DNA of 64,000 nt from Pseudotabrizicola sp. (GCF_030684215.1 NZ_JAUXOV010000074.1:1-64000), one strand, 5' to 3'; numbered from the stretch's first letter, positions 33,276-43,805 are shown. The notes: generated by a model from the sequence alone, not told the origin. Numbers and translations: made by a program.

Positions 33276-34328
33276 ATGAATCACACTAAATTCCTGCTTG
33301 CCTGCGCGGCGTCCGTCCTGGCTCTGTCCTCCGCCGCCCGTGCCTCTGACCCACAATTACTGGTGTTTGACTGGGCTGGCTGGGAGATTGACGGCGTGCT
33401 GACTGATTATGTGGCCAAGCACGGCGCCAAACCCACCTACAGCTTTTTCGGAGATGATGATGAGGCGTTTCAGAAAGTCTCTTCGGGCTTCCGGGCCGAT
33501 GTGGCGCATCCGTGCGTCGCCTCGCTGCCGCGCTACCGCGATGCTGGTCTGATCGAGCCGTGGGATGTTTCAAAGATCCCCGAATTCGCAAACATCGCGC
33601 CGCAACTGCTTGATTCCGAACTGATCAAGGATGATCAGGGCGTCTGGTTCATCCCGACCGATTACGCCTATACCGCGACCGCCTATAACACCACCGAAGT
33701 GCCCGCCGAAGATGTGGCCACACTGAACGTATTCACCGACCCGAAGTACGCAGGCCGCACCTCTTTGCCCGACAGTGCCGATGATATTTGGTCGCTGGCA
33801 TTTCTGGCCACCGGTGTTACCGACTGGGACAACGTGACCGACGAGCAGTTCACCGCAGCCGCGGACTGGCTGCGCGAGGCGCATAAAAATGTGCGCGCCT
33901 ATTGGTCTGATCCATCCGAGATGTCGCAGCTGATGGCAACAGGTGAGGTGCTGGTGTCGTGGTCGTGGAATGATGGCGTGGCGTTGCTGGCCGCCGAAGG
34001 CTTCCCGATCGGGTTTGAACGCAGCCCGGCCGAGGGAGCCTCGACGTGGTTCTGCGGCTATGTCAACATGGCGAACCAGCCGGGGTCGGAAGACAAGGCC
34101 TATGACTTCATCAACTCCGTGCTGGCACATGGCTCGGCTCAGGCCCTGCTGGACGAATTGGGCTATGCCCATGCCAATACCGAAGCGATGAAAACCATCT
34201 CGGAAGACGCGATGAAAGCCGCTTTTGTCGATCCGGTCAGCACAACACTTCTGGCACAAACCCCGGTATCCGCGGATTTCCGCGAAAAGATGATCAACGA
34301 ATTCGAACTGATCAAATCCGGCTTCTGA
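33276..34328 (+). CDS. Periplasmic polyamine-type substrate-binding protein, orphan
   Basis: A protein of about 350 residues with a signal peptide (LLACAASVLALSSAARA). The mature part, DPQLLVFDWAGWEIDGVL to the end, has the PotD/PotF-like family: WEI, SGFRADVAHPCVASLPRYRDAGLIEPWDVSKI, FIPTDYAYTATAYNT and LMATGEVLVSWSWNDGV. It should bind a polyamine-like or other cationic ligand. Two ATGs in a row (33273, 33276) follow agaggaac; the second gives better spacing. No permease or ATPase gene is adjacent, so it must work with a transporter encoded elsewhere. A terminator follows. Confidence 0.87.
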   Translation: MNHTKFLLACAASVLALSSAARASDPQLLVFDWAGWEIDGVLTDYVAKHGAKPTYSFFGDDDEAFQKVSSGFRADVAHPCVASLPRYRDAGLIEPWDVSKIPEFANIAPQLLDSELIKDDQGVWFIPTDYAYTATAYNTTEVPAEDVATLNVFTDPKYAGRTSLPDSADDIWSLAFLATGVTDWDNVTDEQFTAAADWLREAHKNVRAYWSDPSEMSQLMATGEVLVSWSWNDGVALLAAEGFPIGFERSPAEGASTWFCGYVNMANQPGSEDKAYDFINSVLAHGSAQALLDELGYAHANTEAMKTISEDAMKAAFVDPVSTTLLAQTPVSADFREKMINEFELIKSGF

Positions 34329-34348
34329 TCCTGCGTTAGGACAAACGC

Positions 34349-34382
34349 GCCCGGCCGGGTTCTCTGGCCGGGCATTTTGTTG
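34349..34382 (+). terminator. Rho-independent terminator after the binding-protein gene
   Basis: gcccggcc (34349-34356) pairs perfectly with ggccgggc (34366-34373) across a 9-base loop, followed by attttgtt. It starts 20 bases after the stop. Confidence 0.85.
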
Positions 34383-34434
34383 CCCCCCCCTGCCGCGTCA
34401 CACGGACGTCACGCCCGGCGCGCAGTCTGACCCC

Positions 34435-34887
34435 ATGATGCACCTGCGCCCCGCCACTCTTGCCGATGTGCCCTTTGTGCGCGATCTGGAATCGCGCGTC
34501 ATGCACGACCATGCCTTGAAGCTGTGGGGCCGCCTGATCCCGCCACCGCATCCATCGGCCTTTGATCTGGCCAATACCCGGATCATCACCCTTTCGGACG
34601 AAACGGCAGGCTTTGTGATGGTCGAAGCCACCCCCGACCACCTTCGGCTGCGCAAGCTGTATCTGGACCCCCTCTGGCAAGGACAGGGCCACGGCGCGGC
34701 GGTGCTGGCGCTTGTTCAGGCCGAAGCCACCACCCGCGCCCTGCCCTTGCGGCTCAGCGTGCTGCGTCCCAACCGCCGGGCCCTTGCGTTTTACCTGCGC
34801 GAAGGGCTGGCGGTGACCGAAGAAACCGACGAGCGTATTTTCCTGACCAACCCACCCCCGGAATACCGCGCCGATACGGTCTTGTGA
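34435..34887 (+). CDS. GNAT-family N-acetyltransferase
   Basis: A 150-residue acetyltransferase. The GNAT core is visible: MHLRPATLADVPFV (strand 1), FVMVEATPDHLRLRKLYLDPLWQGQGHGAAVL (acetyl-CoA loop Q-x-x-G-x-G/A, here QGQGHGAA) and LSVLRPNRRALAFYLREGL near the C-terminus. The substrate is unknown. MM at the start leaves 34435 or 34438 as the start. It precedes ssrA by about 25 bases. Confidence 0.85.
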   Translation: MMHLRPATLADVPFVRDLESRVMHDHALKLWGRLIPPPHPSAFDLANTRIITLSDETAGFVMVEATPDHLRLRKLYLDPLWQGQGHGAAVLALVQAEATTRALPLRLSVLRPNRRALAFYLREGLAVTEETDERIFLTNPPPEYRADTVL

Positions 34888-34910
34888 GCCGGGCAAGGCC
34901 CGCCTATATT

Positions 34911-35235
34911 GGCCTTGTGCGGGGCAACCCGGACTATGGTGATAAACGCACCTGTAATAGACGGCTCGGACCCGGGGGCGGTACCCGGCGACTCCACCAT
35001 TCCACCCGTTCGTTTCGGGGGTTCGGGGTCGAAATAGGATCGACGAACGTTCAAAGAGGCCAGCTTTTACTCGGTGAGGTACCACCGTTATCGGTCCAAA
35101 TGTACAGTTGCAAACGACAACCGTGCTCCGATGGCTCTTGCTGCGTAAGCAGTTCGAACATCGAAACTTAAGTCCTTGCGCTTAGCCGCGTAAGGCGGGG
35201 TTCGCAGGTACCTGGCAACAGAAACCTGCACCTTC
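34911..35235 (+). ncRNA. ssrA: tmRNA, circularly permuted two-piece form
   Basis: The tag frame gca aac gac ... gcg taa (35110-35148) encodes ANDNRAPMALAA, the alphaproteobacterial degradation tag. The tRNA-like half comes first: it ends cgactcc then acca, with encoded CCA at 34997-34999. The coding piece starts at ggggtcg (35025-35031), which pairs with cgactcc at all seven positions (one G-U). The gene is therefore permuted, and the spacer 35000-35024 is removed to leave two RNAs. Pseudoknot-like stems follow the tag (gcaggt with acctgc, 35203-35229). The outer ends are approximate. It rescues stalled ribosomes together with SmpB. Confidence 0.95.
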
Positions 35236-35282
35236 CCCCATTCCTGACTTGCCCTTCCGCGCGCGCCGCGCCACATTTGCAT

Positions 35283-35936
35283 ATGCGCACGCTGGCCCTT
35301 TGCCTCGCACTTTCCCTGCCCACAGCGGCCCGGCCATGCGACGTGGCGCTGGTGCTGGCCATCGACGTGTCCGGCTCCATCGACGCGGGCGAATACCGCA
35401 CTCAGGCCAACGGCACCGCCAACGCCCTGCTGGACCCGGCCGTCACCGACGTCTTGTTGGAGGGTCAGGTGGCCGTGACGGTGCTGCACTGGTCAGGTCA
35501 AGGGCAACAGGCGGTTGTCCTGCCTTGGGTGCAGATGCGCGCGCCCGCCGATATCGTGCATGCCGCAAACCTGATCCGTAGTGCGCCGCGCGCCTTTTCC
35601 GGCTCAGATACCGCCGTGGGCGAGGCGATCGACGCGGCCCTGTCGCTCTTTGCCAATGCCCCCCGATGCGCACGCAACATCATCGACATTTCTGGAGACG
35701 GTCCGGAAAACAGCGGCAACACCGTCCGCGCCGCCCGCAGCCGCGCCAGTGCGGCAGGCGTCGCCATCAACGCGATTGCCATCGAAGATTTGGGCCAATC
35801 CACCGCAATCACGCGCTTTTATGAAAACTGGGTCATCACCCGCGGTGGTTTTGTCATCACCTCACGCGGGGTCAGTGCCTATCCGCAAGCGATACGGGCA
35901 AAGCTGCTACGCGAGTTGGAAAAGCCCGCCTCCTGA
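35283..35936 (+). CDS. DUF1194 protein with vWA-like fold
   Basis: A 217-residue exported protein. MRTLALCLALSLPTAARP is a short signal peptide. Then VALVLAIDVSGSIDAGEY gives the MIDAS DxSxS of von Willebrand A domains, with SGSDTAVGEAID and IIDISGDGPENSG as further metal-site loops. This matches DUF1194. The role is unknown; such proteins probably bind a partner in a metal-dependent way. The ATG at 35283 begins the signal peptide; a TTG two codons earlier also fits. It ends 2 bases before a family 1 repeat. Confidence 0.87.
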   Translation: MRTLALCLALSLPTAARPCDVALVLAIDVSGSIDAGEYRTQANGTANALLDPAVTDVLLEGQVAVTVLHWSGQGQQAVVLPWVQMRAPADIVHAANLIRSAPRAFSGSDTAVGEAIDAALSLFANAPRCARNIIDISGDGPENSGNTVRAARSRASAAGVAINAIAIEDLGQSTAITRFYENWVITRGGFVITSRGVSAYPQAIRAKLLRELEKPAS

Positions 35937-35937
35937 G

Positions 35938-35960
35938 CATTGCTGCTTTGCAAATACTCA
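35938..35960 (-). repeat. Dispersed intergenic repeat, family 1, degenerate copy
   Basis: On the minus strand tgagtatttgcaaagcagcaatg, with the tattt and gcagcaatg elements but without the full hairpin. It lies between convergent genes. Confidence 0.5.
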
Positions 35961-35988
35961 TCTTGCACCGCTTTGACCAACAGGCCGG

Positions 35989-36300
35989 TCAGTGGGTCCA
36001 CACACCCCGGCGGTTGGTGGCGAAATTCTCACCATAGCCGCCTGCGCGGATCAAAGGCTTGCGGTTTTTGGGCAGCTGCACATCGTATTCGATGCCTTTG
36101 GCCTTTGCATAAGTCTCTGCCGCTTCCAGCGTATCAAACTGCAGCCGCACCTGCGCCTGTGTGTCGTCTGATGAGGTCCAGCCCATAAGCGGATCAACTT
36201 CGCGCGCCGAGGCGTGGGCAAAGTCCAGCACCCAACCACGGGCTTTGGCCGTGCCAGATTGCATCGCGGTTTTGCTGGGCTGGTAGATGCGGGCGCGCAT
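35989..36300 (-). CDS. ETC complex I subunit, NDUFS4-like
   Basis: A 103-residue protein homologous to the 18-kDa accessory subunit of NADH:ubiquinone oxidoreductase. It starts [16 protein letters not shown], and the middle reads [43 protein letters not shown] and [11 protein letters not shown], all typical. Alphaproteobacteria share this subunit with mitochondria. The ATG at 36300 is chosen for the strong ggaggtttcca before it; the open frame extends further upstream without support. It acts at the peripheral arm of complex I; the core nuo genes are not here. Confidence 0.92.
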   Translation of the reverse strand: MRARIYQPSKTAMQSGTAKARGWVLDFAHASAREVDPLMGWTSSDDTQAQVRLQFDTLEAAETYAKAKGIEYDVQLPKNRKPLIRAGGYGENFATNRRGVWTH

Positions 36301-36650
36301 TGGAAACCTCCGGGTCAGACAGGCGCTATATGGCGGAAAACCGGGGCGCAGTGCAAGCGTCAACGCATGTTGGCCGCGTGCAAGTTGCTGTCGGTTGATC
36401 ACGGGGTGTGGGTGGGGTGTGGTGCGACCAACCGACAGCGGCAGTTTGCTGCTTGCCTTTGCACTGTGCCAAAGCCGGGCCATGCGATCAACCAAAAGCT
36501 GCAGAATTTCGACGTGTTTTCCTTAAAATTGAATCACTTTGCTTAACCTTGCTGCAATGAGGGTTAATCTTCCGCGAACGCCCCCCTTTTATGGGAACAA
36601 AAACGGAATACATTGGACGGGCCGCGACTCGACGGGACCGAAAGGACGCC
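36301..36650. other. Intergenic region upstream of uvrB
   Basis: This gap of about 350 bases lies between the divergent NDUFS4-like and uvrB genes. The last 130 bases are A/T-rich (ttccttaaaattgaatcactttg) and should hold the uvrB promoter. Nothing else is supported. Confidence 0.4.
36595..36609. promoter_or_regulatory. Candidate LexA box upstream of uvrB
   Basis: gaac-N7-gaat, one base from the alphaproteobacterial LexA site GAAC-N7-GAAC (read the other way GTTC-N7-GTTC). It lies 42 bases before the uvrB ATG; uvr genes are usual LexA targets. Confidence 0.45.
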
Positions 36651-38827
<2,177 letters not shown>

Positions 38828-38831
<4 letters not shown>

Positions 38832-39412
38832 GACGAAATCTCCATCCACAGCACCCCGTCGCGGTAGCCGCCGCGCCGCAAATGGCCCTGTTGGGCTACT
38901 TCGGGAAACTCTGCCGCCCAATCGCGAAAGCGGTCATTGCTGAGAACCAACGCACCCAGATCCCGCGCCACTTTCAGGATCACCGGGTCGGCGGGTTCGC
39001 CCTTTGGGACCACAAGCACCCGGTCGGCGGGCAGGCCCAACGCATAGGCCAGCGGGCCGTCATCCATATAGCGCCCCGTCAGCTTATACCCGGCATTGGC
39101 GTCAAAAACCACGCCGGGCTGATACCCGTGATCAATCAGCGACCGGACCACCTCTTGTAGCGTCGAAAGCTGCGCTGTCTCGCCTTTCCAATGCATGATG
39201 TTTGATCCGTCGACCACAATGCTGCGCAGCGGGGCCGAGGCAGCCTTTTGCGGCGCGCGCCCCCCTAAGCCCGCGCGCACCAACAAGAAAAGTGCCGCAC
39301 AGGCCGACACCAACGCCAGCAGCACCGGGTCGCTGATTGCCAAACCAGACAGCACATAGCTGACCAAAGCCACGCCGACCGATATCAGCAAAAGAATGGA
39401 TGGAACCAACAT
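38828..39412 (-). CDS. Membrane-anchored NYN-domain (Zc3h12a-like) ribonuclease
   Basis: A 194-residue protein. Two N-terminal membrane segments (residues about 3-25 and 30-50) are followed by a PIN-like NYN domain with [12 protein letters not shown] (metal-binding Asp), [36 protein letters not shown] (acidic cluster) and DWAAEF. The pattern fits the Zc3h12a/NYN nuclease family, here attached to the inner membrane with the domain inside the cell. The RNA target is unknown. It is convergent with uvrB and divergent from the small gene at 39535. Confidence 0.8.
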
Positions 39413-39534
39413 CCGCTTTGTCTACCTGCAGTCAGGGCGCTGCACAAATCCGAAAATGGCAAAAGTTTCGGTGCAAACCCCTTGGATTACCCGCCGCGGT
39501 TCGCTACCTGCATAGGGCACACCAGGAAAAGCCC

Positions 39535-39756
39535 ATGAACAAATTCATCGACCCCAACCACCCGTTCTTTGCCAATCCACTGGTGCGCTGGGTATCGTCC
39601 TTGGCCCCTGTCGCCTGGGCGTTTGTGGAATTTGTGAATGGCAGCCCGGGTTGGGGCATGATCTTTGCCGCCCTTGGCGCGCTGGCATTCTGGGTGCTGA
39701 TCGTGCGCGGCCCGGATGAACCCGTCGCGACCGACAAAGACAAACCTCAGGACTGA
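39535..39756 (+). CDS. Small membrane protein, hypothetical
   Basis: A 73-residue protein, MNKFIDPNHPFFANPLVRW, with two hydrophobic segments (about 19-35 and 40-59) and a charged tail. caggaaaagccc precedes the ATG, which supports translation. It resembles small conserved proteins of Rhodobacteraceae, but I know no function. It overlaps the convergent parA-like gene by 10 bases. Confidence 0.65.
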   Translation: MNKFIDPNHPFFANPLVRWVSSLAPVAWAFVEFVNGSPGWGMIFAALGALAFWVLIVRGPDEPVATDKDKPQD

Positions 39757-40373
39757 AGCCGCGCCATCAACTCATCGGCCAGAGCCGCAATTTCGGCCGC
39801 TGCAGGCGATTTGCCAACCTCGGCCACGGCAAGCCCGTTGCCCATCGTCTCGGCATAGGCCACCCGTTGACCCAACCGCGCGGCTGCCACCTCGGCCAGA
39901 TCGCCCGCCGCATTCGCCACTTCCTCACCCAGCCGCGTGCCCGCCTTGCAGCGGTTCAGCACGATCAGCGTGGTGCGGTTTTCGCGCGCCGCAAGGTCCA
40001 GCACCCCATCGGTGGCCCACAGGTCCACATGGCTTGCCGCCACCGGGATCAGCACCAGAGACGCTTCGCGCAGCGCCGGCCGCAGATCGGCGTCGATTTT
40101 GGGCGGCGTGTCGATGATCACAATATCATGGGTCTTGCGCAGCTTTTCACATTCATAGCCAACACCCCAGGCGCTGGCGGTCGACAGATCCATCCCCGGA
40201 TCGCCCAACCGGTCCCGCCGCGCCATGAACCAGCGGCCCAGAGACCCCTGCGGATCGGTGTCGAGCAGCGCCACGCTCACCCCCCGCCGCACCAGCTCCA
40301 CCGCCAGATTGACCGAAAGCGTGGTCTTTCCCGACCCGCCCTTCTGCTGCGCAACCGTGATGACCTGACCCAT
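39747..40373 (-). CDS. ParA-family ATPase, orphan
   Basis: A 208-residue ATPase. The deviant Walker A motif QQKGGSGKTT (residues 9-18), VALLDTDPQGS (Walker A') and DIVIIDTPPKID (Walker B) define the MinD/ParA family. No ParB or centromere-like gene is adjacent, and the protein is shorter than chromosomal ParA, so it may position another cell structure (PpfA/ParC-like). The ATG at 40373 follows ggaggctcc. Confidence 0.87.
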   Translation of the reverse strand: MGQVITVAQQKGGSGKTTLSVNLAVELVRRGVSVALLDTDPQGSLGRWFMARRDRLGDPGMDLSTASAWGVGYECEKLRKTHDIVIIDTPPKIDADLRPALREASLVLIPVAASHVDLWATDGVLDLAARENRTTLIVLNRCKAGTRLGEEVANAAGDLAEVAAARLGQRVAYAETMGNGLAVAEVGKSPAAAEIAALADELMARLQS

Positions 40374-40805
40374 GGAGCCTCCGTTTCTGCGGTGCAGCAT
40401 AAGGCGATTCGGGGTGGGGGGATAGGGGGAGGATTCTGGTCAAGGCATCGCGCGGGGTTAAGCCTTGCTCTTGTCGTCAGCCTGACCTGCTGGCCATGAT
40501 ACAACAAGGCAGTCCACCGAAAATCGGCCAGAAAGGCAGGCAGCGCACCATGCCGTTCATTGCAATGGCATGGCGCCTTTGCCCAAAGTCGTCTTGGCAG
40601 AGCGGCATGAGCCATTCTCTAAATCCGCCCATTCACTGGATGTAGGGGCTGCAGCGTGACCGGATACGAGAGGTGGGGGAACCCTCACCAGGGTGCGCGG
40701 CAATTCTGCATCAGACGCGCATGCACAGGCATGGATTCATTGACACAATGTCGCGAGGCAGGCAGCTTTATCCACAAAAGAACACTAATAATCGAGCAGG
40801 TAATC
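40374..40805. other. Intergenic region upstream of the lipoprotein/Slam pair
   Basis: About 430 bases between the divergent ParA gene and the lipoprotein gene, without a supported gene. A ttgaca at 40740-40745 could be a -35 element, but the -10 is unclear. No obvious Fur or Irr-type iron box is seen by eye. Confidence 0.35.
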
Positions 40806-41843
40806 ATGAATTGGCGTGTGATCGCGGCCCTTGCGGCCGGTCTTGCCGTTGCAAGCTGTGGCGGAAATCCATTTGACAATGCGCCGGAAGGTGGCGAGAG
40901 CCCCTCCACGCCCGAAGATCCGCGGCCCGTTCCTGCGCTGCCCGGCACCACGTCCCCCAGTGCCGCGACACCGATCTCGCGATATGAGGCGCGCGATCCC
41001 TCCACCGGTGCGGGCTATGCCGAGAGCATCACCTATAACGCGGCCACCAACACCTTCAGCGTCGACAACCTCGGGTTTGATGGCAACAACGCCTATACCC
41101 AAATCAACTATGCCAGCACCCCGCTGGGAACGCGGCTGGGCCAATACCGGGTCTATGAGGCGGCACCGATCGTCAATGACTCGTTGACCGGCCTGCCGAT
41201 CCAGCAGTTCCAGCATCGACTGTTGGCCGGGGTCAGCCGGACCGGAAACACCGAATTCGCGCTGGTGCGGACGGGGGCCTATACCGGCTATGGCTTTGGC
41301 GGGTTTATCCTCAAGCGCAATGTTGCGGTGTCCTTGCCGACCACCGGTCAGGCTGGCTATAGCGGCGGCTATGTGGGTCTGCGCGATTTTCAGGGGCGCG
41401 GCGGGCTGGAATACACCACCGGCGACATGACAATGGCCATCGACTTTGAGGATTTCAACGACGGCGATGCGGTGCAGGGCCAGATCAGCAACCGCCGCAT
41501 CTATGACATGGCGGGCAATGACGTCACTCAGCAGGTGCTGGACGCCTGGGACAATTCCACCAGCACGGAGTTTGCCCAAGGCAGTGCGCTGCCCACCTTG
41601 CAATTCGCTGTCGGACCGGGGGCGATTGACGCAAATGGCGAAATACGCGGCGAACTGGCAAGTCAGGTGCAGCTTGCCGACGGGTCGCTGCGCCCCTATG
41701 AGGCTGGTTCCTATTACGCGATTGTCGCCGGGCCGAACGCGGACGAGGTGGTGGGGATCATCGTTGTCACCTCGACCGATCCGCGCTCGCCAAATGTGAC
41801 GGCACGCGAAACCGGCGGCTTTATCCTGTATCGTCAGCCCTGA
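40806..41843 (+). CDS. TbpB-like surface lipoprotein, probable Slam client
   Basis: A 345-residue lipoprotein. MNWRVIAALAAGLAVASC ends in the lipobox AVASC with lipidated Cys-18. A disordered Pro/Ser-rich linker (to about residue 60) follows, then beta-rich sequence. The C-terminal region (GRGGLEYTTGDMTMAIDFEDFNDG ... VGIIVVTSTD ... ETGGFILYRQP) resembles the eight-stranded beta-barrel of transferrin-binding protein B-like lipoproteins. It lies 7 bases upstream of a Slam-like outer-membrane protein gene, the usual client/translocator pairing, so it is probably exposed on the cell surface. The ligand is unknown. The ATG at 40806 gives the signal peptide. Confidence 0.75.
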   Translation: MNWRVIAALAAGLAVASCGGNPFDNAPEGGESPSTPEDPRPVPALPGTTSPSAATPISRYEARDPSTGAGYAESITYNAATNTFSVDNLGFDGNNAYTQINYASTPLGTRLGQYRVYEAAPIVNDSLTGLPIQQFQHRLLAGVSRTGNTEFALVRTGAYTGYGFGGFILKRNVAVSLPTTGQAGYSGGYVGLRDFQGRGGLEYTTGDMTMAIDFEDFNDGDAVQGQISNRRIYDMAGNDVTQQVLDAWDNSTSTEFAQGSALPTLQFAVGPGAIDANGEIRGELASQVQLADGSLRPYEAGSYYAIVAGPNADEVVGIIVVTSTDPRSPNVTARETGGFILYRQP

Positions 41844-41850
41844 GCGCGGG

Positions 41851-43221
41851 ATGAGTGTGCGGGGAATAATCGGGGCTGCGGCCGTCGCGCTGGCGGCCCT
41901 GACCGTCCCAATAAGCGGCGGCCTGTTCGCGCAGAGCGTGACCCTGACGCCCGCGAACATGGAGCGTGCGGCCTTTGTCCTGTTGCGGCAAGGGCGGGGG
42001 CAACAGGCTCTGGCGCTGGCAGAGGCGCTCTTGACGCAGTTTCCCACCAGTTCCACCGCCCTGTTGCTGAAATCACAGGCCGAGCGCGACCTTGGGCGCT
42101 ATGCCGAGGCGACCCGCAGCGCGCGCCTGTCGTGGAAGCACAGTGCGACGGATCAGGAACGCTATGGCTCAGCGCTGGCCGCGGCCCAGGGCTTGGCATC
42201 GGGCGGCAAGCCGTTGCCGGCGCAGTTGTGGCTGCGGCGCGCGATGGACGTGGCCCCGAACCCGGTAGCGCGTCAGATCGCCGAGCAGGATTTCCTTTAT
42301 GTGCGGTCGCGCAGCCGTCTGTCGATGCATCTGGACCTGTCGGTGCAACCGTCGTCCAATGTCAACAATGGGACCAGCAGCGACACTTTGTGGTTCCTTG
42401 GCCTGCCCTTTACGCTGTCGGGCGATGCCCGCGCCTTGTCCGGGGTGCAAAGCAGTCTGGCCGGGCAATTCCGCTGGCGCCTGACCGAAAGTGAGACCGC
42501 CAAAACCGACCTGCGGTTTGGGCTGCAACAGCAGCTTGTCACCCTGTCAAAATCAGCCAAGGTTCAGGCCCCGGAGGCAAAAGGGTCGGATTATGCGCTT
42601 TCGGGCGTCGAGATCGGGGTGGAACGCAGTTGGCGCCCGACGCCGCAAGGCGAAGCCGTTGCGGGGCTGAGCTATGGCCGAAACTGGTTTGGCGGCGATC
42701 CGATGTCGCGTTACCTGCGCGCCGATCTGGCCTATCGGCACGATCTGTCGGCAGATTGGCGGGTGTTCGGAGCTCTGGCATGGGAAGATCAGTCGCGCGA
42801 CGATGCCGCCCTGCGGTCGGCCAAGGTCGGCACCCTGAGCCTTGGCCTGACCCATCGGCTGGACAATTCGGATTCGCTGCGCTTTGCCATCCAGCTGCGC
42901 GACAGCCAGTCCGCATCCAGCGACATCGACCATGATGCCGTCGAAGCGCGGCTGGACTGGTCGCGGAACAAGCCATTTTTGACGGCGCAGTGGTCGATTG
43001 GCCTGACGGCAGAGAAACGCGATTACGACCGGTCGCGCTATCGCGCCGGGGGACGCGAGGACCAGAGTTTTGGCGCAGAACTGTCGGTGCGTCTGAATGA
43101 GATGGATTACATGGGCTTTGTTCCCGTGCTGACCCTTGGCGCCAGAAAGACACGGTCGGATGTCAGCCTGTATGACAGCACGCGCAAGGGTGTCGGCCTG
43201 TCAATCCGGTCAAAGTTCTGA
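41851..43221 (+). CDS. Slam-like outer-membrane protein (type XI secretion), TPR plus DUF560 barrel
   Basis: A 456-residue protein with a signal peptide (AAAVALAALTVPISGGLFA). A periplasmic TPR-like region follows (residues about 38-150: ANMERAAFVLLRQGRGQQALALAEALL, STALLLKSQAERDLGRYAEATRSARL). Then comes a C-terminal beta-barrel of about 300 residues with LDLSVQPSSNVNNGTSSD, many alternating strands and a terminal Phe (SIRSKF), the BAM signal. TPR plus DUF560 barrel is the architecture of the surface lipoprotein assembly modifier (Slam) that moves lipoproteins across the outer membrane. Its neighbour encodes a suitable client. The start is 7 bases after the client's stop, suggesting translational coupling. 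Confidence 0.8.
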   Translation: MSVRGIIGAAAVALAALTVPISGGLFAQSVTLTPANMERAAFVLLRQGRGQQALALAEALLTQFPTSSTALLLKSQAERDLGRYAEATRSARLSWKHSATDQERYGSALAAAQGLASGGKPLPAQLWLRRAMDVAPNPVARQIAEQDFLYVRSRSRLSMHLDLSVQPSSNVNNGTSSDTLWFLGLPFTLSGDARALSGVQSSLAGQFRWRLTESETAKTDLRFGLQQQLVTLSKSAKVQAPEAKGSDYALSGVEIGVERSWRPTPQGEAVAGLSYGRNWFGGDPMSRYLRADLAYRHDLSADWRVFGALAWEDQSRDDAALRSAKVGTLSLGLTHRLDNSDSLRFAIQLRDSQSASSDIDHDAVEARLDWSRNKPFLTAQWSIGLTAEKRDYDRSRYRAGGREDQSFGAELSVRLNEMDYMGFVPVLTLGARKTRSDVSLYDSTRKGVGLSIRSKF

Positions 43222-43284
43222 GCGGCCCCTCGCCTTTCCTGACAAGCGCGTTACTATCGCGGCACACAGACAGGGAGAGCTGCG

Positions 43285-43713
43285 ATGGGTTTGAAATATC
43301 TGCACACGATGGTCCGGGTGCTGGACCTTGAGGCATCGATGGCGTTTTACCGGCTGCTCGGGTTGGAGGAAACCCGACGGCATGAAAGCGAGGGCGGGCG
43401 ATTTTCGCTGATCTTCATGGCCCCGCCCGGACAGCCGGAGTGCCCGGTGGAATTAACCTATAACTGGGACGGCGATGACGGTCTGCCGTCAGATGGCCGC
43501 CATTTCGGTCATCTGGCCTATGAGGTAGATGACATCTACGCCACTTGCGCGCATCTGCAGGCCAATGGTGTATTGATCAACCGCCCACCGCGCGACGGAC
43601 GGATGGCTTTTGTGCGCAGCCCTGACAATATCTCGATCGAACTGCTGCAAAAGGGCGCGGCTCTTTCCCCGGCAGAGCCTTGGGCCAGCATGGGCAACAC
43701 CGGTCACTGGTAG
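43285..43713 (+). CDS. VOC-family protein, lactoylglutathione lyase-like
   Basis: A 142-residue glyoxalase-fold protein: MGLKYLHTMVRVLDLEASMAFY, LGLEETRRHES, VELTYNWDGDDG, GHLAYEVDDIYATC and SPDNISIELLQKG. The paired motifs and metal residues (His-8, Glu near 57, His-76, Glu near 122) resemble glyoxalase I, which converts the methylglyoxal-glutathione adduct to lactoylglutathione. The gloA assignment is likely but not certain within the VOC superfamily. A family 2 terminator follows. Confidence 0.82.
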   Translation: MGLKYLHTMVRVLDLEASMAFYRLLGLEETRRHESEGGRFSLIFMAPPGQPECPVELTYNWDGDDGLPSDGRHFGHLAYEVDDIYATCAHLQANGVLINRPPRDGRMAFVRSPDNISIELLQKGAALSPAEPWASMGNTGHW

Positions 43714-43729
43714 CGCCAAACGGCCAGCG

Positions 43730-43780
43730 CCGGGGGCTGTCTGCCCCCGGACCCCCGAGGATATTTTCAAACAGAAAATG
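43730..43780 (+). terminator. Terminator-like dispersed repeat, family 2
   Basis: ccgggggc/gcccccgg stem (43730-43750, 5-base loop), then acccccgaggatatttt and caaacagaaaatg. It begins 17 bases after the VOC gene stop, in the sense orientation. Confidence 0.7.
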
Positions 43781-43805
43781 AGTAAGGGCGTGCCTTGTCA
43801 TTTCA

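Noticed and set aside
40374-40805. Iron-responsive (Fur/Irr) box before the lipoprotein/Slam pair
   Set aside because: I looked because classical Slam clients serve iron uptake, but no convincing box was seen.
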